Assembly: GCA_002305765.1 (NCBI GenBank) | Contig: DBQU01000010.1 | Coordinates: forward strand, 1 to 20,134 | Source of the DNA: Deltaproteobacteria bacterium UBA1386 | Lineage (GTDB): Bacteria; Desulfobacterota; Syntrophorhabdia; Syntrophorhabdales; Syntrophorhabdaceae | DNA: 20,134 nucleotides | Direction of reading: 5' to 3' | Shown here: positions 1 through 6,905 of the stretch, piece by piece | Position numbering within the stretch: the first letter of the stretch is position 1 | How the letters are laid out: each line of letters begins with the position of its first letter | The notes under the pieces: generated by a model | Told to the model about the DNA's origin: nothing | Databases searched by the model: none | Seen by the model: the letters and a program-made list of their open reading frames with translations, nothing else | Translations under genes and position numbers: made by a program

Positions 1-770
1 TTCTCCACCATGTTCTTCATGGCCGTGAGCAGTTGACCCGTCTCGTCCCTGAAGATTGTCTCCACCTTCATGGTCAGGTCTCCTTTTGCGAGCGCGTCGG
101 AGATATGCACGGCTTCACCAAGAGGTTTGGTGATGCTTCTCGTCATGAGATAGGCCACTACGATGCCGAGGGCGACCGCCACGAGCCCTATGATGAAGAG
201 CATCGTCCTCGTCGAGTTGTACGTTGCCGCGGCCTCATTGTACCGTGCCATCGCCTGCTCCTCCTGGTACTTGGCAAGCTCGGCAAAGGAGTCCTTGACC
301 CTTTCGGTGATAGGCCGCCCCTGTACATATGACTGCACGGCCTCCTGGAACTTGTTCGCCGCCGCCAGCTGCAGGGTCTTGTTGTTCGCCTCCGCGGCGG
401 GCTTTATCTCCGCTTTGGCCTTCTCTATGAGTTGCTTTCCTTTTTGTGATGTATCTATCTTTTCGAGGAGCCCCACATTCTCCTTATAGGCGTTGCGCCC
501 CTCCTCGATGTCCTTCTTTGCCTCCGCCCGGATACCGGCATCATTCATTGACGCCGTGAGCAGTATCCCCTCGGCGGTCTTGTCGATCGCCTTCATGGCA
601 TCGCGGGCGCACTTGATCTTCACGTTGCTCTCCTTGACGATCGTTTCCATGCCCGCGTTTATGGAATGCATGCTCCTTATCCCCATGAACGTTAGGACGG
701 CAAGCAAAACCATCATGATACCGAATCCGATTCCCAGCCGTATACCGATCTTCATGTTCTTGAAACTCAT
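1..770 (-). CDS. Methyl-accepting chemotaxis protein, N-terminal part (cut by window edge)
   Basis: Translating the minus strand from ATG at 768-770 gives 256 residues with no stop before the window edge. A first membrane helix lies at about residues 12-30. A mostly helical, Lys/Glu-rich periplasmic sensor region of about 155 residues follows, of the four-helix-bundle type (4HB_MCP/TarH-like). A second membrane helix is at about 189-209, followed by a HAMP linker with the typical sequence SITKPLGEAV at about 212-221. The cytoplasmic methyl-accepting signalling domain lies outside the window. A strong ribosome site, AAGGAGGG, sits 7 bases before the ATG and fixes the start. By family, the protein senses a small ligand in the periplasm and controls a CheA kinase, but the ligand cannot be told from the sequence. 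It is transcribed away from the neighbouring secreted-protein gene's 3' end, and the 263-base gap suggests its own promoter. Confidence 0.9.
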   Translation of the reverse strand, partial: MSFKNMKIGIRLGIGFGIMMVLLAVLTFMGIRSMHSINAGMETIVKESNVKIKCARDAMKAIDKTAEGILLTASMNDAGIRAEAKKDIEEGRNAYKENVGLLEKIDTSQKGKQLIEKAKAEIKPAAEANNKTLQLAAANKFQEAVQSYVQGRPITERVKDSFAELAKYQEEQAMARYNEAAATYNSTRTMLFIIGLVAVALGIVVAYLMTRSITKPLGEAVHISDALAKGDLTMKVETIFRDETGQLLTAMKNMVE

Positions 771-1033
771 CTGTGATCCCTCCTTGTGTTGTGCGTGAAC
801 TTTGAGTCTCTCTTTTCAGGAAGTGCTGTTTCCATGGCCTCGTGTCCGCGGGACTGATGACGAACGATCTCCGCAGGCGTCTTTCATTCGTTCGATGCGT
901 TGCGGCGATCGTATCCTCTTTTGTGTAATCGCAGGATATGCCAGATCGCTTAAACCAAAAAGCACAAGAGATTTTCAACCTGCCGAAATGACAGGGAATT
1001 GTGATATCAATGGGATATGGGGTGTTGCGGGTG
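771..1033. other. Intergenic gap between chemotaxis receptor and DUF2330-like gene
   Basis: Apart from the ribosome site of the chemotaxis receptor (778-785 on the minus strand), I see no gene and no strong stem-loop here. The gap should hold the receptor promoter. A minus-strand TTGAAA followed after 18 bases by TTTAAG (around 950-980) is too poor a match to call. A TGGCAT...TGC sequence resembles a sigma-54 site but has the wrong spacing. Confidence 0.4.
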
Positions 1034-2551
1034 TCAGTAGATGGCTTCCGGAAAGGAGTCGGTGATCTCCCATCTGCCCCCTTTCTTTCCGAGCAAAACG
1101 AAATACGCCACTCCCGACCGGGGCCCCGCGATATGGTCCACGTGCACCAGCGCCAGGGTCCCGTCTCTCGAAAAACCCACGCGGGAGACAAAGGTCCTCC
1201 CCTGAGCGCGGGCTATCTCATCGCTCCTGCCATCTCTTATCCTGACCGTAGGCAGGCCGTCGTCGGGGAAAGCGTTCTCGAGGGTGCAGCTTACCTTGTT
1301 CTTGCCGTTGAAATCCGCCGCAAGATACTTGTCGACCTTGATCCTGTTGCCCCGGAGCTGCTTTGCGGTGGTGCTCTTCTCAAGCTCGACCCGGCCCGAT
1401 GGGATGCCGCCCAATCCCCCGCGGAACAGCGCGGCATACACGTCATATTCCTCGCCGGGAATGAAGTTCCAGCAGTCAAGCCGGTAGTCGGTGATCCGGA
1501 AGATGTACTGCGGGTCGCCGCTCTTCGGACAGAAAAAATCCCTGAGGTCCCGCCTCTCTTCCCCCGTGAAGGCAGGGGTGAACTCCTTCGCCGCGCCAAA
1601 CCGGGTGTCGCTCTCGTAGCGGTACGCGTAGGGCGTCAGTCTCCCGACGTCGTAGATGAAGTCGTCCTTGAATCTGTACTGGCCCCTGTACCTCAGCACC
1701 TGCAGGTAGATCCTGGACCCCGGTCCGAAGAAACCCCGGTCGGGGTAGATGGCCTGCACATCCGCCCGATTGAGTTTCGATGATGAGCTGAGCTCGATCG
1801 CTGCTCCGGCACCCATATGGAAAACCTTGTCCGCACCCTGCCACAGGTCGTCCGTCACGGACCCGGGCAACACGAGGACCATCTCCACGGCGCCCTTCCC
1901 TCCTATGAGGTTGGACGTCTTAAGGGGATAATAGATCCTGCCCGTCCTGAACCGGTACATCAGCGGCTCGATGAAGCGCGTCCTCTCGGTTACCTTGACG
2001 AGATCGAAAACGAAATAGTTGTATCCCCTGTCCATGTAGTCCCGCGCGGTGTCAAGCACGCCCGACAGTCTCTTCCTGCCGGTTTGGATACCCTTTTTCC
2101 TGAAAAAGTCCTCGAGCCATCGGGAAAACCCGTCGATATCGTTGATCTTCACCGTGGTGACGTCATGGATCCCAACCTTCTCCGAAAAGCGGATCTCGAC
2201 GGGGACCGTCGAGGAACCCCCTGGCCCGCCCTTCGTCGTGAACTCGTCCGCTAGAAAGACGAGACCCTTTCCAGAGATCAGCCGTGAAACTGCCGCGAAG
2301 GGATCCCCCTTCGCAAGTCCTACCTCGGGATCGGAAGGCAGAGGTATGAACTCCAGGAGATCGATCTCCGAGCTTGCTTTCAACTCCGTCCCGAGGATCA
2401 GCACCTCTTCCGTGCCGTTATGGAGGATGATCGCCTTTTGGGATTCCTGGCTCAAACTGACGTTCTCCTGCCACGTCACGGGGCCCCTGTCGGCACCGGC
2501 TGAACCCACGACCACAAGCACAAAGATCATTATGAACAGGGTATTCCTCAT
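1034..2551 (-). CDS. Secreted DUF2330-like protein of unknown function
   Basis: The 505-residue protein opens with a signal peptide: Arg at 2, a hydrophobic stretch at about 4-16, and GSAGA before a probable cut near residue 20. The next 60 residues (QKAIILHNGTEEVLILGTEL, then a Glu-Phe-Ile-Pro-Leu-Pro-Ser run) match the opening of DUF2330 proteins, exported proteins of unknown role. The middle (about 150-215) carries a long charged segment rich in Arg and Tyr. The end (about 455-505) looks like a beta-rich read-out (FVSRVGFSRDGTLALVHVDH, then a Gly-Lys-Lys-Gly-Gly-Arg turn). There are only three cysteines and no later membrane helix, so it should be periplasmic or extracellular. The start is supported by AAGGAG 8 bases upstream of the ATG. 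It is divergent from the SLT-like gene. The DUF2330 match is from memory of the family and the function is unknown. Confidence 0.75.
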   Translation of the reverse strand: MRNTLFIMIFVLVVVGSAGADRGPVTWQENVSLSQESQKAIILHNGTEEVLILGTELKASSEIDLLEFIPLPSDPEVGLAKGDPFAAVSRLISGKGLVFLADEFTTKGGPGGSSTVPVEIRFSEKVGIHDVTTVKINDIDGFSRWLEDFFRKKGIQTGRKRLSGVLDTARDYMDRGYNYFVFDLVKVTERTRFIEPLMYRFRTGRIYYPLKTSNLIGGKGAVEMVLVLPGSVTDDLWQGADKVFHMGAGAAIELSSSSKLNRADVQAIYPDRGFFGPGSRIYLQVLRYRGQYRFKDDFIYDVGRLTPYAYRYESDTRFGAAKEFTPAFTGEERRDLRDFFCPKSGDPQYIFRITDYRLDCWNFIPGEEYDVYAALFRGGLGGIPSGRVELEKSTTAKQLRGNRIKVDKYLAADFNGKNKVSCTLENAFPDDGLPTVRIRDGRSDEIARAQGRTFVSRVGFSRDGTLALVHVDHIAGPRSGVAYFVLLGKKGGRWEITDSFPEAIY

Positions 2552-2582
2552 CGCCTCACTCCTTCAGCCTCGTTACAGGCCG

Positions 2583-2602
2583 CATTCTCCAGCATTCTCC
2601 AG
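2583..2602. repeat. Tandem direct repeat, two perfect 10-base units
   Basis: CATTCTCCAG occurs twice in direct succession at 2583-2592 and 2593-2602. It lies about 30 bases upstream of the DUF2330-like start, in the region shared with the divergent SLT-like gene. It may be a regulator site or a simple duplication, and nothing in the sequence decides between the two. Confidence 0.6.
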
Positions 2603-2649
2603 ATTCAACACCATCCACCCGCGCGATGTCCACACTTTCTTTAATACTT

Positions 2650-2678
2650 TTGTTCCTCCGGTCAGGATGTGCTATGAT
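2650..2678 (+). promoter_or_regulatory. Sigma-70-type promoter with extended -10, for the SLT-like gene
   Basis: TTGTTC at 2650-2655 is followed by exactly 17 bases and then TATGAT at 2673-2678, preceded by TGC at 2670-2672 (extended -10). Five of six -10 positions match. Transcription would start near 2685. The -10 box overlaps the ATG at 2674, which is the best-looking start of the downstream gene, so either this promoter or that start is wrong. Confidence 0.5.
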
Positions 2679-4014
2679 TACAGTCGCACTCCCCGGCGGC
2701 ACCGGGGAGATCACCTATCGGACAGGTACATTGGCGGTTACACCAACGGAGCACATAGGCAAAGACCCTTCGACGAACCACGTCCCGAAGAACCTTCGCG
2801 GCGTCATCCTCGCTTTCGTCCTCTCCAGTCTTCTTGTCCTCGCTTCTCTTTTCCTTTCTCCTCCATCCTTTGCCCAAACCGTGGATGACTATGACGAAGC
2901 GGAGACCGATTTCGAGGAATCCATCGAGTTCGAGTCCCCATCGGGAGCGCGTGATATCATAGATTTCGACATCTTCGAAGATATCGCCCGGGCAAGGGCA
3001 CGCCTTGAAAAGATGAGCTGCGGCTTCACTGTCGTCCGGTCGAAGACCGTGAAGAAGGTCAGGACGGGCAAGAAAGGAAAGAAATGGAAACAGGTGGTGC
3101 GTTACGGAAAGCCCGAACTGGGATCCTTCACCATCCTTCTGGCCGTCGAGAACGTGAAGACAAGGGACATACGGGTCATAAGGGTCCACCCCAGGCTGGG
3201 CGGCCGCACTGAAAGCGCCATCATCGAGCCGGGCAAGGCGAACGGGGTCAACACGAAATTCACCATCATCTCCCCCGAGCATCACGTCGTGCTCGCCCTC
3301 AAGAGGCCCGTTCGTCACGGGACGACGTTCAGGGAGGTCGTATACACCCCCTATTCGGAAGGCCTTGATATCCCCTCCGTTCGAAAGGCAGGATTGGAGT
3401 ACCTTCAGGGCGTGATCGACAATGCAAAGAATGACCTCATCGCCAGACGGGTGAGGCCCGCTTCCTGCAACAGCTTCATCGACAACGACATTTCCGTGGT
3501 GCTTGCCATCATAGAGCATATCGATCCCCAGAAGTTCACGAGCGGGCGGTACACGCCGGAAAAGCTCATCAACGAGACGCTCGTCATACTGGGGACGAAC
3601 AAGCACAATGCCTACCGGTACTCAAAGTCGAAGGCGGGGGCGGTGGGTCTCTTCCAGTTCATCCCGGCAACCTACAAGAGGGTCCAGAACCTGTACCCGC
3701 AGGCGGGCCTCATACGGGACTTCTCCCAGGGCATGACAAGCCACGAGAATGCCGCGAAGGCCTCATTCCTTCTTTTCGACGCCGATATGAACGTGCTGAG
3801 CGACACCCGGAGGAGCCGGCTCCTCGATGACCCGGCCGCAACAGGCAGGTTTCTGGCCTCGGCCTACAACTGCGGGCCGGGCAGGACCAGGAACAGCATG
3901 GAACGGTATGGAGACAACTGGGCCTCGGCCGTACCCACCGAGACGAAGATCTATCTGCGCAAGTTCGACGCCGTCCTCACCTGGTACCGCACCGGCCCCT
4001 TCGCGGCCAGATGA
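2674..4014 (+). CDS. Exported protein with C-terminal SLT-type (lytic transglycosylase-like) domain
   Basis: Read from ATG 2674 the protein has 446 residues. A hydrophobic segment (about residues 45-62) ends in PPSFAQ, a likely signal-peptide cut, so the mature part is periplasmic. The region at about 100-230 has a Lys/Arg-rich patch and beta-like stretches that I do not recognise. The last 140 residues are SLT-like: SKAGAVGLFQF with the A-G-A-x-G-L-x-Q core at about 321-328, the A-Y-N-C-G motif at 397-401, and a closing T-E-T-K-I-Y-L helix. The catalytic Glu of this family should lie about 11-12 residues before the A-G-A core, but the sequence there reads G-T-N-K at 307-310. Activity is therefore uncertain. 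AGGA 6 bases before 2674 supports this start. A TTG at 2731 is the alternative and would remove 19 residues. An in-frame ATG further upstream at 2626 has no ribosome site. Confidence 0.8.
   Translation: MITVALPGGTGEITYRTGTLAVTPTEHIGKDPSTNHVPKNLRGVILAFVLSSLLVLASLFLSPPSFAQTVDDYDEAETDFEESIEFESPSGARDIIDFDIFEDIARARARLEKMSCGFTVVRSKTVKKVRTGKKGKKWKQVVRYGKPELGSFTILLAVENVKTRDIRVIRVHPRLGGRTESAIIEPGKANGVNTKFTIISPEHHVVLALKRPVRHGTTFREVVYTPYSEGLDIPSVRKAGLEYLQGVIDNAKNDLIARRVRPASCNSFIDNDISVVLAIIEHIDPQKFTSGRYTPEKLINETLVILGTNKHNAYRYSKSKAGAVGLFQFIPATYKRVQNLYPQAGLIRDFSQGMTSHENAAKASFLLFDADMNVLSDTRRSRLLDDPAATGRFLASAYNCGPGRTRNSMERYGDNWASAVPTETKIYLRKFDAVLTWYRTGPFAAR
2689..2709 (+). promoter_or_regulatory. GC-rich stem-loop at the expected mRNA 5' end
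   Basis: CTCCCCGG (2689-2696) and CCGGGGAG (2702-2709) pair perfectly over 8 bases with a 5-base loop. No T-run follows on either strand, so it is not a standard terminator. It begins about 4 bases after the predicted transcription start of the SLT-like gene, so it could stabilise the mRNA or control access to a start further downstream. That role is inference. Confidence 0.5.
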
Positions 4015-4108
4015 CAGGACACCGCCCGGCGTATAAGAAACCCCATGTCCGCTGCAACGTGAACGGGATGCCGCGGATATGCCTGCACCGTAAGAATGCC
4101 GTCCTCGG

Positions 4109-6598
4109 CTACTCCCCCGGGACAACATTCCAGATCCCCTCCGCATACTCGAGGATGGACCTATCTGACGAGAATTTCCCCGTCCTTGCCACGTTGAGGA
4201 TGGACATGCGGACCCATCGCTCCGCATCAAGGTAAGCCCTGTTCACCTCATCCTGCATCTCTATGTAGGAGGCATAGTCCGCGAGCAGAAGGTACTCGTC
4301 ACGATCGAGAAGCGTATCGACGAGTGGCCGGAAAAGGCTGCCGTCACCCCGTGAGAAACGACCGGACGCGATAAGGTCAAGAGCCTCCTTGAGCCTTTCG
4401 TCCGTCTCGTAGTGATCGCGCGGGCGGTATCCGCGCGACTTCAGATCAAAGACCTCTCCGGCATCGAGGCCGAAGAGGAAGAAATTCTCCGCCCCCACCT
4501 CCTCCCGTATCTCGACGTTCGCCCCGTCGAGGGTCCCTATCGTCAGGGCGCCGTTCATGGAAAACTTCATGTTCCCCGTACCCGATGCCTCCTTGCCCGC
4601 GGTGGAGATCTGCTCCGACAGGTCTGCCGCCGGGTATACGCGCTGGCCGAGTTTGACGTTGAAATCGGGAAGGAACACCACCTTGAGCTTCTCGCGCGTC
4701 TCGGGATCACCGTTCACCACCTCCGCGATGGAGGTGATCAGCTTTATGATGAGTTTTGCCATGTAATAGCCCGGCGCGGCCTTGCCGCCGAATATGACGG
4801 TGCGGGGGGCGACTTCAGCTTTATGACCCCTCTTGAGCCTGAGGTAATGAGAGACAACGTGGAGCGCGTTGAGATGCTGCCGTTTGTACTCGTGGATCCG
4901 CTTGACCTGGATATCGAACATACTCTCCGGATCCACGACTACCCCCGTCCGCTCCCTGATGAGCCGCGCCAGGAAACTCTTATTCCGGCGTTTTGCCTCT
5001 GACCAGGCTTCCCGGAAACCGGCGTCACCGGCGAATGGTTCGAGGCGTCGGATGTTGTTCTGACAATCGCAGACCCAGCCGTCGCCGATGGCATCGGTGA
5101 TAAGCTTCGACATGGCGGGATTCGACAGCACCATCCATCGACGGGGCGTCACCCCGTTCGTGACGTTGCGGAACTTTTCCGGTGTCAGTTCGTGAAAGTC
5201 CCGCATCACCGTCCTCTTCAGGAGTTCCGTGTGAAGCACCGCCACTCCGTTCACCGTGTGGCTTCCCACGGTGGCGAGGTGCGCCATGCGCACATACCTG
5301 TCCCCGGTCTCATCTATAAGCGACAGGCGGCGCGCCCGCTCCTCATCTCCCGGATAGGCCGCCCTGACTTCGTCCAGAAAGCGTCTGTTGATCTCGTATA
5401 TGATCTCGAGGTGCCGGGGCAGCAGGTTCTGGAAGAGCGGTACCGGCCACTTCTCGAGGGCTTCCGGAAGAAGCGTGTGGTTCGTGTACGAGAAGGTCCT
5501 TCTCGTCGCGTCCCATGCCGTATCCCAGTCAATGCGGTACTGGTCGACGAGAAGCCGCATGAGTTCCGCGACGGCTATGGACGGATGGGTGTCGTTGAGC
5601 TGAACGGCAAACCTCTCATGAAGGGTCTCGGGCTTCCCCCCCACGAAGGCGTGGATGCGGATCATGTCCTGCAGGGAGCATGAAACGAAGAAATTCTGCT
5701 GCGCCAGCCTAAGCCTCTTGCCCGCTGCCGCCTCGTCGTTGGGATAAAGAACCTTGGAGATCATTTCGGAGGCGATCTTCTCCTCGACAGCCCCGTCGTA
5801 ATCGCCCGTATTGAAGGCCTGAAAATCGAACGATTCGCAGGCTTCCGACTTCCACAGACGAAGGATGTTGACTATCTCGACACGATATCCCGGAATGGGC
5901 GTATCATACGCCATACCCTTCACAACCCTTTCGGGAACCCAGCGGACCCGATAGCGTCCATCCTCGTCCTGGTATTGCTGGGTGTGACCCCCGAATTGCA
6001 CGTAGTAAGTGATCTCGGGCCGGGCGATCTCCCAGGGATTGCCGAGGGCCAGCCACTTGTCCGTTATCTCCCGCTGCCAGCCGTCCACGATCTCCTGGTC
6101 GAAGATGCCGAATTCGTAGCGTATCCCGTAACCGAGGGCGTGTATCTTCTCCGTCGCCAGGGAATCGAGGAAACAGGCGGCAAGCCTCCCCAGCCCCCCG
6201 TTTCCAAGACCCGGCTCAGCCTCCTGTTCCAGAAGTTCGTCGAGATCGAGACCGAGCGCGGCCACCGCCTCTGCCGTGTGCTCCCGGATCCCCAGGTTGA
6301 CCATGGCGTTTCCCAGGTGGGGGCCCATGAGGAACTCCGCCGAGAGATAGGCCACCGCGTGGGGAGTGCGGCGCAACCCTTCCGTCGAACGGACCCAATT
6401 CTCCAGCATCCTGTCCCGCACCGTGTACGCAAGGGCCATGTACCAGTCGTTCCTGGTCGCCAGCACCGGAATGCGGGCCTGGATGAAATTCAAATTCTCC
6501 AGAATTGCGCGCCTCATGGTGTCGGCGTCGAGACCCGTCCGGACATCTTCCGCTGACAGAAGCTTCACATCCTGAGCATCGGCGTCTTCCCGATCCAT
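4109..6598 (-). CDS. glgP: Glycogen/maltodextrin phosphorylase
   Basis: This is a full-length (829 residues) family GT35 alpha-glucan phosphorylase. It releases glucose-1-phosphate from the non-reducing ends of glycogen or maltodextrin in the cytoplasm, using pyridoxal phosphate. The PLP-binding signature EASGTGNMKFSMNGALTIGT is intact, with the cofactor lysine at residue 678. Other family blocks are present: AYLSAEFLMG, GNGGLGRLAACFLDSLAT, QLNDTHPS, NVTNGVTPRRW and KRIHEYKRQ. The length is usual for bacterial GlgP. The start is fixed by AGGAGG 5 bases upstream of the ATG. The stop lies 94 bases from the convergent SLT-like gene with no evident terminator hairpin between them. No other glycogen genes are in the window, so this copy appears to stand alone. 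Substrate preference (glycogen or maltodextrin) cannot be read from the sequence. Confidence 0.97.
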   Translation of the reverse strand: MDREDADAQDVKLLSAEDVRTGLDADTMRRAILENLNFIQARIPVLATRNDWYMALAYTVRDRMLENWVRSTEGLRRTPHAVAYLSAEFLMGPHLGNAMVNLGIREHTAEAVAALGLDLDELLEQEAEPGLGNGGLGRLAACFLDSLATEKIHALGYGIRYEFGIFDQEIVDGWQREITDKWLALGNPWEIARPEITYYVQFGGHTQQYQDEDGRYRVRWVPERVVKGMAYDTPIPGYRVEIVNILRLWKSEACESFDFQAFNTGDYDGAVEEKIASEMISKVLYPNDEAAAGKRLRLAQQNFFVSCSLQDMIRIHAFVGGKPETLHERFAVQLNDTHPSIAVAELMRLLVDQYRIDWDTAWDATRRTFSYTNHTLLPEALEKWPVPLFQNLLPRHLEIIYEINRRFLDEVRAAYPGDEERARRLSLIDETGDRYVRMAHLATVGSHTVNGVAVLHTELLKRTVMRDFHELTPEKFRNVTNGVTPRRWMVLSNPAMSKLITDAIGDGWVCDCQNNIRRLEPFAGDAGFREAWSEAKRRNKSFLARLIRERTGVVVDPESMFDIQVKRIHEYKRQHLNALHVVSHYLRLKRGHKAEVAPRTVIFGGKAAPGYYMAKLIIKLITSIAEVVNGDPETREKLKVVFLPDFNVKLGQRVYPAADLSEQISTAGKEASGTGNMKFSMNGALTIGTLDGANVEIREEVGAENFFLFGLDAGEVFDLKSRGYRPRDHYETDERLKEALDLIASGRFSRGDGSLFRPLVDTLLDRDEYLLLADYASYIEMQDEVNRAYLDAERWVRMSILNVARTGKFSSDRSILEYAEGIWNVVPGE

Positions 6599-6630
6599 GG
6601 CAACCTCCTCTGGTCTACACCGCTATCAAC

Positions 6631-6661
6631 ATAGTAACCCGATTTCTCGTGGTGGTGTCAA
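6631..6661 (-). promoter_or_regulatory. Candidate promoter of glycogen phosphorylase gene
   Basis: On the minus strand a perfect TTGACA (6656-6661) is followed after 19 bases by TACTAT (6631-6636, four of six matches to TATAAT). The long spacer weakens it. The distance to the start codon (33 bases) and the lack of a better candidate support it. Confidence 0.4.
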
Positions 6662-6679
6662 TACGGACGGCTGGAGCCG

Positions 6680-6710
6680 CTTGAACAGCTTGAGCTGCTT
6701 GAACGTTCAA
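6680..6710. repeat. Three 9-base CTTGA repeats ending in a 12-base palindrome
   Basis: The units CTTGAACAG (6680-6688), CTTGAGCTG (6689-6697) and CTTGAACGT (6698-6706) follow each other directly. The last unit and the next four bases make the perfect palindrome TTGAACGTTCAA (6699-6710). It lies about 40 bases upstream of the candidate glgP -35 box, a usual place for a regulator site. It might equally be a piece of a dispersed genomic repeat. Confidence 0.55.
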
Positions 6711-6850
6711 AGGCGAAAAACGGGAGAGGCAGGTCAAATCGCTTGAATGGCTTCGGGACTGGAGGGAAAATGAAGGGTGTGGTCCGGAGGGATGCGCCTT
6801 GTTGGTACCATGCGGCGTTTTTTTTGATGAAGATGGGAGACTCTGTGGAG

Positions 6851-6856
6851 TATAAT
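6851..6856 (+). promoter_or_regulatory. -10 box for the ATPase-GNAT gene
   Basis: TATAAT is a perfect -10 match 49 bases before the chosen start codon. The best -35 candidates are poor: TGAAGA with 17-base spacing, or TTGATG with 21. The promoter may therefore need an activator or another sigma factor. It is the only strong -10 in this gap on the plus strand. Confidence 0.45.
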
Positions 6857-6905
6857 GACTCTCACTTGATCTATCGGGTTCGCGACTATCTAACAGGGGA
6901 TGATC

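Larger units (their letters stand above)
6599..6905. other. Divergent intergenic region between glgP and the ATPase-GNAT gene
   Basis: This 307-base stretch has no believable gene. It holds the ribosome site and probable promoter of glgP (minus), a cluster of CTTGA-based repeats at 6680-6710 with another copy near 6742, an 8-T run at 6818-6825 and a TATAAT box at 6851 for the plus-strand gene. A 98-codon open frame on the minus strand is low-complexity and lacks a ribosome site. Confidence 0.6.

Noticed and set aside
920..950. Sigma-54 promoter (TGGCAT...TGC) for the chemotaxis receptor
   Set aside because: The GG and GC elements are 8 bases apart where 10 are needed.
541..1191. Open frame of 216 codons on the minus strand across the chemotaxis receptor start
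   Set aside because: It overlaps the receptor and the DUF2330-like gene in another frame, has Arg/Trp/His-rich composition typical of a shadow frame, and the two real genes have signal, domain and ribosome-site evidence.
4015..4108. Bidirectional terminator between the SLT-like gene and glgP
   Set aside because: The only inverted repeat (ATGTCCGC with GCGGATAT) has a 20-base loop, a mismatch and no T-run.
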